Below are positions 1-7,195 of a stretch of DNA of 11,121 bases, one piece after another; within the stretch, counting starts at the first letter, position 1; every line of letters starts with the position of its first letter. Source of the stretch: an uncultured Pseudomonadota bacterium (GTDB taxonomy: Bacteria > SAR324 > NAC60-12); the NCBI GenBank assembly GCA_913056375.1, contig CAJXNF010000058.1:1-11121 (forward strand), written 5' to 3'. A program made the position numbers and the translations under genes. Under the pieces are notes generated by a model that searched no databases, was not told the DNA's origin, and saw only the letters and a list, made by a program, of their open reading frames with translations.

Positions 1-1179
1 ACCTTGACGCAAGCGTAAATCCAGCAGCGGAGTTGATAGAAACTGCGAACAGAAGAGCACCCTCCCGTCCTCCAAGACATCACAGCATAGAAACGGCTTA
101 AGAAATTGAGGCAGCCAGCGTACATATTCCTCCAAAGCCCAACGGGCATCTCTGCCTGGAGGTAACGGTAGTCGTTGAACGGAGCGTACTCGACGCTGCT
201 CACGGATCCTCTGCTGATCCTCTCGCTTCAATTCCTGACGTGGATTTTGTAGTGGAAAGCCATGCTCGTCCATTGAAGCCGCTACCGATTCCCGAAAAGT
301 TACCGCAGAACTGACGAGTTGATCCTGCAATGGATTCGGCTTAGCTCGCAGATCGTGACGCAGACTGTCGACTAGTGGACTGACCAGCGCCTGTGAACTG
401 TTGCTGATAGTGGAAACCCAGCGCTTGGAGATTCCCAAAGTCACAAAGGGAAATGGAAACATCCAACGATTTTTCCCCATTTCTTCCGCAGTGATCTGCA
501 TCATATCCTTGTAGGTCATCAAGTCAGGGCCGCCGATATCAAAAGACCCTGAGTACTCTCCTGGTTCCCCCAAACAAAGTTTAACTGCCTTCAACACATC
601 CTGAATCGCAACTGGCTGGGTTTGAGACCAGGTCCAGGTTGGCAATCCCATTATGGGTAATCTGCGCACAAGATTGATCAGAATTCTTAAAGAAGAACCT
701 CCTGGCCCAACGATCACTCCACAGCGCAGTGTGGTGACCGGCACTCCGGAAGCCTGTAGAACCTGCTCAACTTCATAGCGACTGGAAAGATGCTTTGATG
801 CCTCTTCACGCTCATCATCTGGCATCAACCCTCCCACATAGAGGATTTGTTTCAGTCCAGCAGCTTTGGCTCCCTGAGCAAAGTTGTCTGCCAAGAGCAA
901 ATCCAAGTCCTGAAAGGAGGCCTGGGTCAGCCGAGAGGAGGGCACCATCGAGTGAATCAAGTAGACCAGGTAATCCGCCCCCTTCAGGGCCTGCTCGACA
1001 GAGGAAGCCGAATAGGCGTTGCAATGAACCCACTGCACGGGATCATTTGGATCAGGATGAGAGAGTTTGTAGGCGGATCGGGTCAATCCTCGAACAGTGA
1101 ACTGTTCAAGTAGACTATTGCGGATTGCGGTTCCGACGAAGCCGGTGGCACCGGCAATCGCTACCACGGCCTGGGACAT
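1..1179 (-). CDS. Atypical SDR / NmrA-like NAD(P)-binding protein, partial (3' end outside window)
   Basis: An open frame reads from the ATG at 1179 to the left edge (393 codons, no stop), so the C-terminus is missing. The N-terminus has a Rossmann nucleotide-binding motif, GATGFVG, at residues 10-16, followed by a segment (YSASSVEQALKGADYLVYLIH) typical of extended or atypical short-chain dehydrogenases. A conserved Tyr sits at about 135 (SSRYEVEQ), but the usual SDR Lys four residues later is Gln. This fits the atypical NmrA-like subgroup, which often binds NAD(P) without classical dehydrogenase catalysis. 'TLRCGVIVGPGG' is the SDR region that normally reads 'LRP..I.GPG'. From about residue 320 a second region begins (VRSVQRLPLPPG, then EEYVRWLPQFL), which I read tentatively as a DUF2867-like domain as in E. 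coli YbjT. A clear AGGAGT ribosome binding site 5 bases upstream fixes the start. It lies 100 bases downstream of kdsD on the same strand, so it may be co-transcribed. Substrate unknown. Confidence 0.88.
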   Translation of the reverse strand, partial: MSQAVVAIAGATGFVGTAIRNSLLEQFTVRGLTRSAYKLSHPDPNDPVQWVHCNAYSASSVEQALKGADYLVYLIHSMVPSSRLTQASFQDLDLLLADNFAQGAKAAGLKQILYVGGLMPDDEREEASKHLSSRYEVEQVLQASGVPVTTLRCGVIVGPGGSSLRILINLVRRLPIMGLPTWTWSQTQPVAIQDVLKAVKLCLGEPGEYSGSFDIGGPDLMTYKDMMQITAEEMGKNRWMFPFPFVTLGISKRWVSTISNSSQALVSPLVDSLRHDLRAKPNPLQDQLVSSAVTFRESVAASMDEHGFPLQNPRQELKREDQQRIREQRRVRSVQRLPLPPGRDARWALEEYVRWLPQFLKPFLCCDVLEDGRVLFCSQFLSTPLLDLRLRQG

Positions 1180-1190
1180 AACAGACTCCT

Positions 1191-1264
1191 TTGTGAAGAC
1201 GGATTGGTAGGCTAGACAAAAATTTAGTGCTCCATGCTAACAGTAAACTTCACAATCTGTCTAA
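1191..1264 (-). promoter_or_regulatory. Leader with two interleaved inverted repeats before the SDR gene
   Basis: In the minus-strand transcript between kdsD and the SDR gene, TTGTGAAG (1255-1248) is perfectly complementary to CTTCACAA (1198-1191), and TAGACA (1264-1259) to TGTCTA (1218-1213). The order is A-B-A'-B', so the helices would be either mutually exclusive or an H-type pseudoknot. The last arm touches the AGGAGT ribosome binding site at 1190-1185. The repeats are directly visible; a regulatory role is inference, and an 8-base match within 75 bases could be chance. Confidence 0.25.
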
Positions 1265-1279
1265 TCGAAAGCAGGAGAA

Positions 1280-2278
1280 TCAAATGCCCGCACGGAGAAT
1301 ATCGTAGAGTTGTACAGCCCCACAAACACGGTTATCCGAATCGGTAACCACTAGCGTCAAAACTGAGTTTTCCTGCATCAACTCCTTGGCGGCCAAGGCC
1401 ATGCTATCATGGGCAACTGTCAGAGGATCTGTGCGCATCCAGTCAGCAACAGGGCGAGGCCAATCTACATTTGGATCATGTGTTGGATCTTCCAGCAATC
1501 GCGAGAGGTCTCCGTTGCTGAAGACTCCCAGTAAGTTTTGGTCTTCAGCAACAATGATCAACAACCCCAAACGCTTGTGAGCCAATTCAACCACTCCCTG
1601 GCGCAAGGAGAGATCTGGAGCCACCAAAGGTAGACGATCCTTGGGAAGCATGACGTCCTCGACTCGAGTCAGTAGACGACGACCCAACGCACCCTGTGGA
1701 TGATAGAGCGCGAATTGTTCTGGGGTGAATCGCCTCCGCTCCATTACACATAGTGCAAGGCCATCTCCTAGGGCCAGCAGAGCGGTTGTGCTGGTAGTTG
1801 GGGCCAGGGACAAGGGACAAGCCTCTTTCGGTACCTGACAGCTGATATGCAAAGCCGCCTGCATTGCCAGTAGTGAGCTCGGATCACGAGTGATTGAAAC
1901 TGTTTGACAACCAATCGATCGCAAGGAGGGAAGTAGCTGAAGCATCTCCTCGGTCGTACCGCTGTTGCTCAGCAAAATTACTACATCCTGACGAGCAACT
2001 ACTCCCAGATCCCCGTGAACCCCTTCCCCAGGATGCAAAAACAGAGAGGGAGTTCCTGTACTCGATAGCGTGGCCGATAGCTTCCTTCCGATATGGCCAC
2101 TTTTGCCCATGCCAGTCACAACGACCTTCCCTCGACAGGCCAGCAACCACTCGACTGCTGTAACAAAATGTTCATCCAACTGAGCTTCCAGAGCGCGCAG
2201 ACCATCCTGCTCAATTCTCAGAAAACCTCGTGCTGAATTCAGGATATTTTGAGATGTTTCTATCGTTTTATTTGTCAT
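1280..2278 (-). CDS. kdsD: D-arabinose-5-phosphate isomerase (KpsF/GutQ/KdsD family)
   Basis: It interconverts D-ribulose-5-phosphate and D-arabinose-5-phosphate in the cytoplasm, the first step towards Kdo for lipopolysaccharide. The 332-residue product matches the family length (E. coli KdsD is about 328). An N-terminal SIS domain (about 45-180) carries GMGKSGHIGRK, HPGEGVHGDLG, SNSGTTEE and LAPTTSTTA, then FALYHPQGALGRRLL, and is followed by two CBS domains (about 205-265 and 275-332). Residues K59, H88, E111 and H193 fall at exactly the positions reported as important in E. coli KdsD, so the enzyme should be active; the numbering match also supports the ATG at 2278 despite no good Shine-Dalgarno upstream. 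No Kdo synthase or phosphatase gene (kdsA, kdsC) is adjacent. It is transcribed divergently from the antiporter genes, with 128 bases between the start codons. GutQ or KpsF paralogues have the same architecture and cannot be excluded by sequence alone. Confidence 0.95.
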   Translation of the reverse strand: MTNKTIETSQNILNSARGFLRIEQDGLRALEAQLDEHFVTAVEWLLACRGKVVVTGMGKSGHIGRKLSATLSSTGTPSLFLHPGEGVHGDLGVVARQDVVILLSNSGTTEEMLQLLPSLRSIGCQTVSITRDPSSLLAMQAALHISCQVPKEACPLSLAPTTSTTALLALGDGLALCVMERRRFTPEQFALYHPQGALGRRLLTRVEDVMLPKDRLPLVAPDLSLRQGVVELAHKRLGLLIIVAEDQNLLGVFSNGDLSRLLEDPTHDPNVDWPRPVADWMRTDPLTVAHDSMALAAKELMQENSVLTLVVTDSDNRVCGAVQLYDILRAGI

Positions 2279-2342
2279 GACTGGCGTGCTATCAGAAAAA
2301 ATTATTGATTTATCTGTAAGAAAACTTGAATGGACCAGAAAC

Positions 2343-2372
2343 TTATCAGTATAGTGTGGCCCGTTGTAGAAT
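2343..2372 (+). promoter_or_regulatory. Candidate sigma-70 promoter for the antiporter genes
   Basis: TTATCA (2343-2348) and TAGAAT (2367-2372) with an 18-base spacer match the -35 (4 of 6) and -10 (5 of 6) consensus. Transcription would start near 2379, about 28 bases before the chosen ATG at 2407 and downstream of the alternative TTG at 2326. Consensus match only. Confidence 0.35.
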
Positions 2373-2406
2373 TTTGCAAACCATCAACCTTTCGCTGGAG
2401 ATTCGC

Positions 2407-4296
2407 ATGCTGGAAAGAGGATTCACGCGGACCCTGGCCGCCCTTGTGATGATTGCCCTGCCGGCAATCACATGGGCTGCTGGCAGTGGAGAAAGCTCCG
2501 GGCCAGGCAGCCTGGTAGTACCTCTGGGAATGATGCTCTTAGGAGCAACCGTACTCGCCATTTTGTTGAGCTATGTCAAGCAGTCAAGCCTACTCGCCTT
2601 TATCGGCGTGGGGGCCATAGGTGGATTCTATGCCAAGTCCATTGGTGCTGGAGATGAACTGATCTCCAAGGAGCTAATGAGCGCCTTCATCGATATTGGA
2701 ATCATCCTGCTGCTCTTCATGGCAGGGATGGAGGTCGATATCAAGGGCATGATCAAGCGCTGGCAGTTGGTACTGATCAATGGTGCTGGACAGATCACCA
2801 TCCTCCTAGTTGTGAGTATGGGACTTGGGATTGCCTATATTGGGATTGGCGCGGACACCTTCGGTGATGGTTGGTTTGCCACCCTGATTTACTTTGCTCT
2901 CTGTTTGACACTCTCTTCAACTATTCTGGTAATTGGGACGCTGAAGAAAACTGGACAGATGGAAACCCTGCATGGTCAGATTGCGCTGGGTTTAATGGTG
3001 CTTCAAGACGTGGTTGCAGTTGTGGCCCTAGCAATTCTGTTGAGCTTAGATCCCAGCCGTGAAGGTGGTGGTTCCTTGGGCCTTGAAGTCGCAATGATCT
3101 TTGTGAAGATGGCCATCCTGATCGTGATTCTCTACTTCTTCACCAAGTACGTACTCAACGCAATGTTCAAGTACTTGGCCCGCTCTTCTGAGTTGCTCTT
3201 CATTGGAGCTTTAGGTTATGGAATGGGCGTTGGTGGCCTTTGTGAGGTTGTCAGCTTCTCCTCCGGAATCGGCGCCTTCTTCGCTGGTGCCACGCTGGCA
3301 GCACTACCCTACCGCCACGAGATTGAGGACAAAGTAGAACCTCTAAAGGCTTTCGGAGTAATCCTTTTCTTCATCGCCCTCGGCTTTGACCTGCCTTTCC
3401 TTGACGGTGCAGCTATCGTTGGTGGGCTCTCCACAGGTGTTGTCCTGACCCTATACCTAGTAATCTTAACCGTGCCACTAATGCTCTTCTTGGGCTACAT
3501 GGCTAAGATGAAGGGAAGAGCAGCCTTCATGATTGGAGCTATTATCAATCAAAGCTCTGAATTCTCCTTGATGCTTGCTGTCCTTTGTCGTCAGTTCGGT
3601 ATTTTCAACGATGAATTGTTCATCATTGTCACACTGGTAGTGTTGCTGACCTTCTTCCTCTCCTCACTTGGGCACCAGTTCCTGGACCCAATGTATCAAG
3701 CCGCTCGCAGTCGCTTGCTCTTTATGGATAAGCGCAGCATGGAAGAAGAGGAGGAACACGAAGAATTGGAGATGGAAGACCATGTTGTCATTCTCTCCTT
3801 CAATGAACTCTCGATGGAGATTGCTGACTTCTACAGTCAAAACAATCAGAAGGTTCTGCTGTTGGATCTTGATCCAGACATCACCGACTACTTCAAGAAG
3901 AACCACTCTAACTCCAATATTGTAGCCAAGTACGCAGACATGCAGGATCCCGATGTTTGGGAGCACTTCGCCTTCGAAAAAGCTCGCATTGTGATTTCCT
4001 GTCTGGACGAGGGGCAAGAAGCCGAGATCGGTATCTGCCATTACCTGCATGAGAAAAGCGACCATGTGCCCTTCCTGGCAGCGACCAGCTCACACGAAGA
4101 AGCACTCGAGTTGTATGAGGCAGGTGTACGTTACGCTATCCAAACTGAATACCTGGCTTCTAAAAGCTTCCGAGATCTGTTTGCTCAGGAAATGGAAAAG
4201 GATCCAAAAGATGCCTTCCGAGAAGTTGGAAAAGAGCATTTTGAACAAACCAAGCAGATCCAAGAAGGCATGGGCGGCATTTTCAGTTTGGTCTGA
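2407..4296 (+). CDS. CPA2 cation:proton antiporter with RCK/TrkA_N-like domain (KefB/KefC-like), copy 1
   Basis: A predicted inner-membrane antiporter of 629 residues exchanging K+ or Na+ for H+. It begins with a signal-peptide-like stretch (ALVMIALPAITWAA), then has some 11-13 hydrophobic segments to about residue 425. The core matches the Na+/H+ exchanger family: LTLSSTILV near 168, the ion-binding LQD motif with Q200-D201 in LMVLQDVVAVVAL (single Asp, as in KefB/KefC), and NQSSEFSLML at 381-390, equivalent to the Kef GGEFAF motif. A very acidic linker (about 446-458) leads to a cytosolic RCK_N-like domain (about 458-575). There the usual GxGxxG reads LSFNELS, so nucleotide binding is doubtful, though acidic residues D487/D489 at the end of the second strand remain. 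I chose ATG 2407 because GGAG lies 6 bases upstream and the signal peptide follows directly; a TTG at 2326 would add 27 residues. The downstream paralogue starts 26 bases later. Which ion it moves is unknown. Confidence 0.9.
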   Translation: MLERGFTRTLAALVMIALPAITWAAGSGESSGPGSLVVPLGMMLLGATVLAILLSYVKQSSLLAFIGVGAIGGFYAKSIGAGDELISKELMSAFIDIGIILLLFMAGMEVDIKGMIKRWQLVLINGAGQITILLVVSMGLGIAYIGIGADTFGDGWFATLIYFALCLTLSSTILVIGTLKKTGQMETLHGQIALGLMVLQDVVAVVALAILLSLDPSREGGGSLGLEVAMIFVKMAILIVILYFFTKYVLNAMFKYLARSSELLFIGALGYGMGVGGLCEVVSFSSGIGAFFAGATLAALPYRHEIEDKVEPLKAFGVILFFIALGFDLPFLDGAAIVGGLSTGVVLTLYLVILTVPLMLFLGYMAKMKGRAAFMIGAIINQSSEFSLMLAVLCRQFGIFNDELFIIVTLVVLLTFFLSSLGHQFLDPMYQAARSRLLFMDKRSMEEEEEHEELEMEDHVVILSFNELSMEIADFYSQNNQKVLLLDLDPDITDYFKKNHSNSNIVAKYADMQDPDVWEHFAFEKARIVISCLDEGQEAEIGICHYLHEKSDHVPFLAATSSHEEALELYEAGVRYAIQTEYLASKSFRDLFAQEMEKDPKDAFREVGKEHFEQTKQIQEGMGGIFSLV

Positions 4297-4322
4297 TTTC
4301 TTCTACCCCTCTAGCAGAGAGA

Positions 4323-6167
4323 ATGACTATGAATCTTTGTCAAAAACTACGCACTTCCCTGGGAGTGCTCTTCATCACACTCTTCGTGATGGCCACGCCT
4401 GCCTATGCGGCAGGTGGTGGAGCCTTGATCATGTCCCTCGGCTTGCTGCTTGGTAGCGCAATGCTGATTTCGATGGTGCTGACTCGCTTCAACCAGCCCA
4501 TTCTACTTGCTTTCGTAGTAGCTGGTGCTGTGGGCGGTTTGGTAGCTGGTAGTGAAGCAGCCATGGCAATTGCTAACGGCCCTCTGATTGAAGGCTTCGC
4601 TGAAATTGGCATCGTCCTGCTACTCTTCATGGCCGGAATGAGCGTCAACCTGCGAGAGATCACGAACCGCAGCAAACTGGTACTCTACAACGGTATTGGC
4701 CAGCTGGTGGTTGTAATGATTGTCATGCTTCTACTAGCGGCTGGCATTATTGATGGCATTGGTACCGAAGGCCTCTTCTTCGTTGCCATTTGTCTCTCCC
4801 TCTCCTCAACTCTAGTGGCCCAGAGCGCTCTGAGCTATTCTGGCTCGGAAGGATCACTGCACGGTCAGTTGGCTGGCGGAATCATGCTACTGCAGGACTT
4901 GGTCGCTGTTGTTGCGATTGTCCTGCTGGAAGGCCAGATGCGCGATGCTGGTGGTATTACAGGCATGGGGATGGCGTTCATCAAGATGCTGGTTCTGATG
5001 GCAGTCTTGTCTTCGCTATCTCGCTACGTTCTAGAGAAAGTTTTCAAATTTCTCAGTGAGTCACCAGAACTAATGTTTGTCACCGCACTAGGCTACTGTA
5101 TGGGGGTCGCCGCGGTGTGTGATACGATGGGTTTCTCTCAAGAAGGTGGCGCTTTCTTTGCGGGAGTTTTCCTCGGCATCATTCCGCAGAAGCTGGAAAT
5201 TGAGGATAAGGTCAATCCACTGAAAACCTTTGGAGTAATTCTCTTCTTCCTCACCTTGGGCTTCCGTATGGTCACGCTGGAATCCGGAGCAATAGGTGGT
5301 GCCTTTGGCTTGGCAATCGTGCTTGCAGTCATTGTATTGGTCCTCAAACCAGTCGCCATGTTGATCACCGGTTGGGCCACTCGCCTAAAAGGACGCCCCG
5401 CATTTTTGCTGGGTGGTACAATCAACCACTGCTCGGAATTCTCATTGATCATCGCATTGATCTGTCGTGAAACTGGCTTGTTCAGTGACTATGTTTTCGC
5501 CCTAGTCACCTTGACTGTCTTGTTCTCAATGTTCTTTGCAGCGATCAGTCACCTCTATCTGGGCACTCTCTACAACATGCTGCGTGGCTCATTGCGCTTC
5601 ATTGACAAGCGAAGCTCCACCTATGAACTGGAAGGAGATTTTGCACTCGAGAATCATGTAGTGGTTCTCTCCTACAATGAATTGGCTGCTGAGATCGCAG
5701 GACACTACGCAGAGAAAGGCGAGAAGGTGCTGATGATGGATCTCGATCCAGAGATCACCGAGTTCTTCCGCAAAAAAGAGGGATCAAATATCGTCCCACT
5801 CTATGCGGATATGGAAGATCCAGATGTATGGAAGCAGTTTGCTTTTGAGAAAGCGAAGGTTGTTGTCTCCTGCCTTGTTGAGGGACAGGAAATGGAGTTG
5901 GGCATTGCAGCTTACTTGGCTGAGCATGCTCCGGACACACCATTTGTCGCAACCACTTCCTCTCATGAAGAAGCACTGGAGTTGTACGAAGCTGGTGTGC
6001 GCTACGTGATTCAGACGGATTTCCTCGCTTCGAAGAGCTTCCGCAAAGTCTTCGAGGAAGAGATGGGCAAGAGCACCAAAGAGGCCTTCCTGCAAAAGGG
6101 CAAGGATCACTGGGATGCTACTCGCCAGATCCAAGAAGAACTCGGAGCCATCTTCAAGTTCGTTTAA
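4323..6167 (+). CDS. CPA2 cation:proton antiporter with RCK/TrkA_N-like domain (KefB/KefC-like), copy 2
   Basis: A 614-residue paralogue of the preceding gene, 26 bases downstream and presumably in the same operon. It opens with a signal peptide (LFITLFVMATPAYA, likely cut after AYA) and a Gly-rich start to the mature protein, then the antiporter core: CLSLSSTLVAQ near 157-167, Q191-D192 in LLQDLVAVVAI, and NHCSEFSLII at 368-377. The C-terminal RCK-like domain (about 444-560) reads LSYNELA where GxGxxG is expected, the same loss as in copy 1, and keeps MMDLDPE and YADMEDPDVW. The segment TSSHEEALELYEAGVRY (545-561) is shared almost unchanged by both copies, as is ASKSFR, while silent sites differ widely, so the duplication is old and the tail is constrained. 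The extracytoplasmic and mid-membrane segments diverge more (QSALSYSG versus IGTLKKTG). ATG 4323 has a purine-rich AGAGAG before it; ATG 4329 is an alternative. The pair could form a heterodimer, since CPA2 antiporters are dimers. Confidence 0.9.
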   Translation: MTMNLCQKLRTSLGVLFITLFVMATPAYAAGGGALIMSLGLLLGSAMLISMVLTRFNQPILLAFVVAGAVGGLVAGSEAAMAIANGPLIEGFAEIGIVLLLFMAGMSVNLREITNRSKLVLYNGIGQLVVVMIVMLLLAAGIIDGIGTEGLFFVAICLSLSSTLVAQSALSYSGSEGSLHGQLAGGIMLLQDLVAVVAIVLLEGQMRDAGGITGMGMAFIKMLVLMAVLSSLSRYVLEKVFKFLSESPELMFVTALGYCMGVAAVCDTMGFSQEGGAFFAGVFLGIIPQKLEIEDKVNPLKTFGVILFFLTLGFRMVTLESGAIGGAFGLAIVLAVIVLVLKPVAMLITGWATRLKGRPAFLLGGTINHCSEFSLIIALICRETGLFSDYVFALVTLTVLFSMFFAAISHLYLGTLYNMLRGSLRFIDKRSSTYELEGDFALENHVVVLSYNELAAEIAGHYAEKGEKVLMMDLDPEITEFFRKKEGSNIVPLYADMEDPDVWKQFAFEKAKVVVSCLVEGQEMELGIAAYLAEHAPDTPFVATTSSHEEALELYEAGVRYVIQTDFLASKSFRKVFEEEMGKSTKEAFLQKGKDHWDATRQIQEELGAIFKFV

Positions 6168-6176
6168 TCCCTCCAC

Positions 6177-6200
6177 CGGGTGTTGCTCCGGCAGCACCCG
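6177..6200 (+). terminator. Strong hairpin with UNCG-type tetraloop after the antiporter genes
   Basis: Nine bases past the copy-2 stop, CGGGTG (6177-6182) pairs with CACCCG (6195-6200). The inner TTGC/GCAG extends this to a 10-base-pair stem closed by C(TCCG)G, one of the extra-stable UNCG tetraloops. It is followed by TCTTCTA rather than a clean T-run, so it is a poor intrinsic terminator; it may instead protect the antiporter mRNA 3' end or reduce read-through to the response regulator 16 bases downstream. Confidence 0.45.
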
Positions 6201-6215
6201 TCTTCTAAGCACCGT

Positions 6216-6602
6216 ATGCACTACGATGCCTCTATCCTCCTAGTGGATGACTACAAGTTCATCCGAACCATTCTTGAAAGAATGCTGCAACAGCTCGGCT
6301 ACCAAAACCTCTGCATGGCTGTTGATGGCGTGGAAGCGCTGAAGTTATTGCGATCCCAACCTGTTGATCTAGTCATCACTGACTATCATATGCCAGAGAT
6401 GGACGGCATCAGCCTCTTTCAGTCAATGCAGCAGGATCCTGCCCTAGCTAAGATTCCTGTCCTGCTGATTTCTGGTGTTCCTACCGAAAAATTTGCGACA
6501 CAGGCACTGGCAATGGGAATCCAAAGTACCCTGACCAAGCCCTTCCGTGCAGAGCAACTGGATCAGGAAATCCAATCTCTGCTGACCCAATCTCTCTCTT
6601 AA
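6216..6602 (+). CDS. Single-domain response regulator (CheY-like receiver)
   Basis: A 128-residue stand-alone phospho-acceptor receiver domain. All conserved residues are present: the acidic pair D11-D12 (LLVDDY), the phosphorylation site D56 (DLVITDYHMPEMDG), S86 at the Thr/Ser switch (LLISGV), and K108 followed by P109-F110 (LTKPFRAEQL). The aromatic switch position of CheY (Tyr106) is Thr here. There is no output domain, so it would act by protein contact or in a phosphorelay; no histidine kinase is nearby. The ATG at 6216 is chosen because the fold begins right after it (MHYDASILLVDD). No convincing ribosome binding site precedes it, and a GTG at 6180 lies inside the hairpin. It sits 48 bases after the antiporter pair on the same strand, so control of, or by, ion transport is a possibility but not shown. 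Confidence 0.92.
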   Translation: MHYDASILLVDDYKFIRTILERMLQQLGYQNLCMAVDGVEALKLLRSQPVDLVITDYHMPEMDGISLFQSMQQDPALAKIPVLLISGVPTEKFATQALAMGIQSTLTKPFRAEQLDQEIQSLLTQSLS

Positions 6603-6604
6603 AA

Positions 6605-6757
6605 ATGCTGCGGATCATTCTGCTGCTGGTGATTCTGCCGATGATCTTGGGCTTTCTGCTCTCTCGGCTATCTCAGCCTATCCTGCGCTGGGTTGGATAT
6701 TCTCTCCTTGTCATTCCCCCTTCGATCGCCATGACATTGTTGCTCGATCTAATTTGA
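6605..6757 (+). CDS. Small hydrophobic membrane protein, 50 aa
   Basis: An ATG at 6605, two bases after the response-regulator stop (TAA-AA-ATG), opens a 50-codon frame ending at TGA 6755-6757. The product has two hydrophobic stretches, about residues 3-19 (RIILLLVILPMILGFLL) and 33-50 (SLLVIPPSIAMTLLLDLI), joined by a short polar turn with Arg and Gln. It therefore resembles a two-helix membrane protein with little outside the bilayer. The spacing suggests translational coupling, since there is no Shine-Dalgarno of its own. Its last 9 bases overlap the convergent thioredoxin-like gene. I do not recognise a family. An accidental hydrophobic frame is the alternative, but the position and the exact end at the convergent neighbour favour a real gene. 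Confidence 0.5.
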   Translation: MLRIILLLVILPMILGFLLSRLSQPILRWVGYSLLVIPPSIAMTLLLDLI

Positions 6758-7195
6758 AGGGCGCAGTTCACCGAACACCTTTCGTAAAAATTCTGGTTCC
6801 TGCAGACCTTCCAGTACTCCCAAGCGTTGCCCATCCTGGGTGAAAAAGACCAGAGTAATGCTCCCAACTTGCTGCTGATTCGCAAAAGCCTGCCCCTCTG
6901 GACGACTCAGATCTGCAATCAAAAAATCTAAGTCAGCCTGAAACTCCTCCTGCAAACTGGCAACTGTGCGTTGGAGTTGGCGACAAACAACACATGTTGG
7001 ATCATGCACCTGGACTACAACTGGTCGTCCGCTGCCAATTCGTGAAAGATCGTACTCCTCATCTTCGGAATGCTGTTGCCACCACCAGACTCCTCCTGCA
7101 CTTATCAGCAACAAGAGCGTGAGTAATGTGGAACCCCAGGACCCAAAGTAACCACCAAACTTTCGAGGTGTTTTCAATGATTTTCCTGCTCCCAC
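6749..7195 (-). CDS. Membrane-anchored thioredoxin-like protein (CVVC)
   Basis: About 148 residues. A basic N-terminus (GKSLKTPRKF) precedes one hydrophobic helix (STLLTLLLLISAGGVWWW, about 21-39), the charge pattern of a signal anchor that places the rest in the periplasm. A thioredoxin fold follows: VVVQVHDPTCVVCRQL gives the redox CxxC (C68 and C71 from this start), then a second strand (DFLIADLSRPEG) and GSITLVFFTQDGQRLGVLEG, matching thioredoxin's GIPTLLLF...G. The conserved cis-proline before the TL strand is Ile here, which is unusual and may alter substrate release or redox potential. The start is uncertain: GTG 7195 has AGGAG five bases upstream, GTG 7201 is too close to that site, and TTG 7177 has AGGA six bases upstream and overlaps the HNH stop. 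All three couple it to the upstream HNH gene. Role: probably disulfide exchange or haem/cytochrome maturation support, unproven. Confidence 0.8.
   Translation of the reverse strand: MGAGKSLKTPRKFGGYFGSWGSTLLTLLLLISAGGVWWWQQHSEDEEYDLSRIGSGRPVVVQVHDPTCVVCRQLQRTVASLQEEFQADLDFLIADLSRPEGQAFANQQQVGSITLVFFTQDGQRLGVLEGLQEPEFLRKVFGELRPSN

Noticed and set aside
795..1113. Plus-strand frames antisense to the SDR gene
   Set aside because: Low-complexity Pro/Ser/Arg or Gly-rich translations without recognisable motifs, opposite a well supported gene.
2326..2406. TTG at 2326 as the start of antiporter copy 1
   Set aside because: It would put 27 polar residues before a clear signal peptide; GGAG with proper spacing precedes ATG 2407, and the candidate promoter would start transcription downstream of 2326.
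3664..4105. Minus-strand frames antisense to the antiporter tail
   Set aside because: They mirror the conserved coding frame of the antiporter and show no motif or ribosome binding site.
6180..6215. GTG at 6180 as the response-regulator start
   Set aside because: It lies inside the stem of a strong hairpin, has no ribosome binding site, and adds 12 residues before a receiver fold that starts at ATG 6216.
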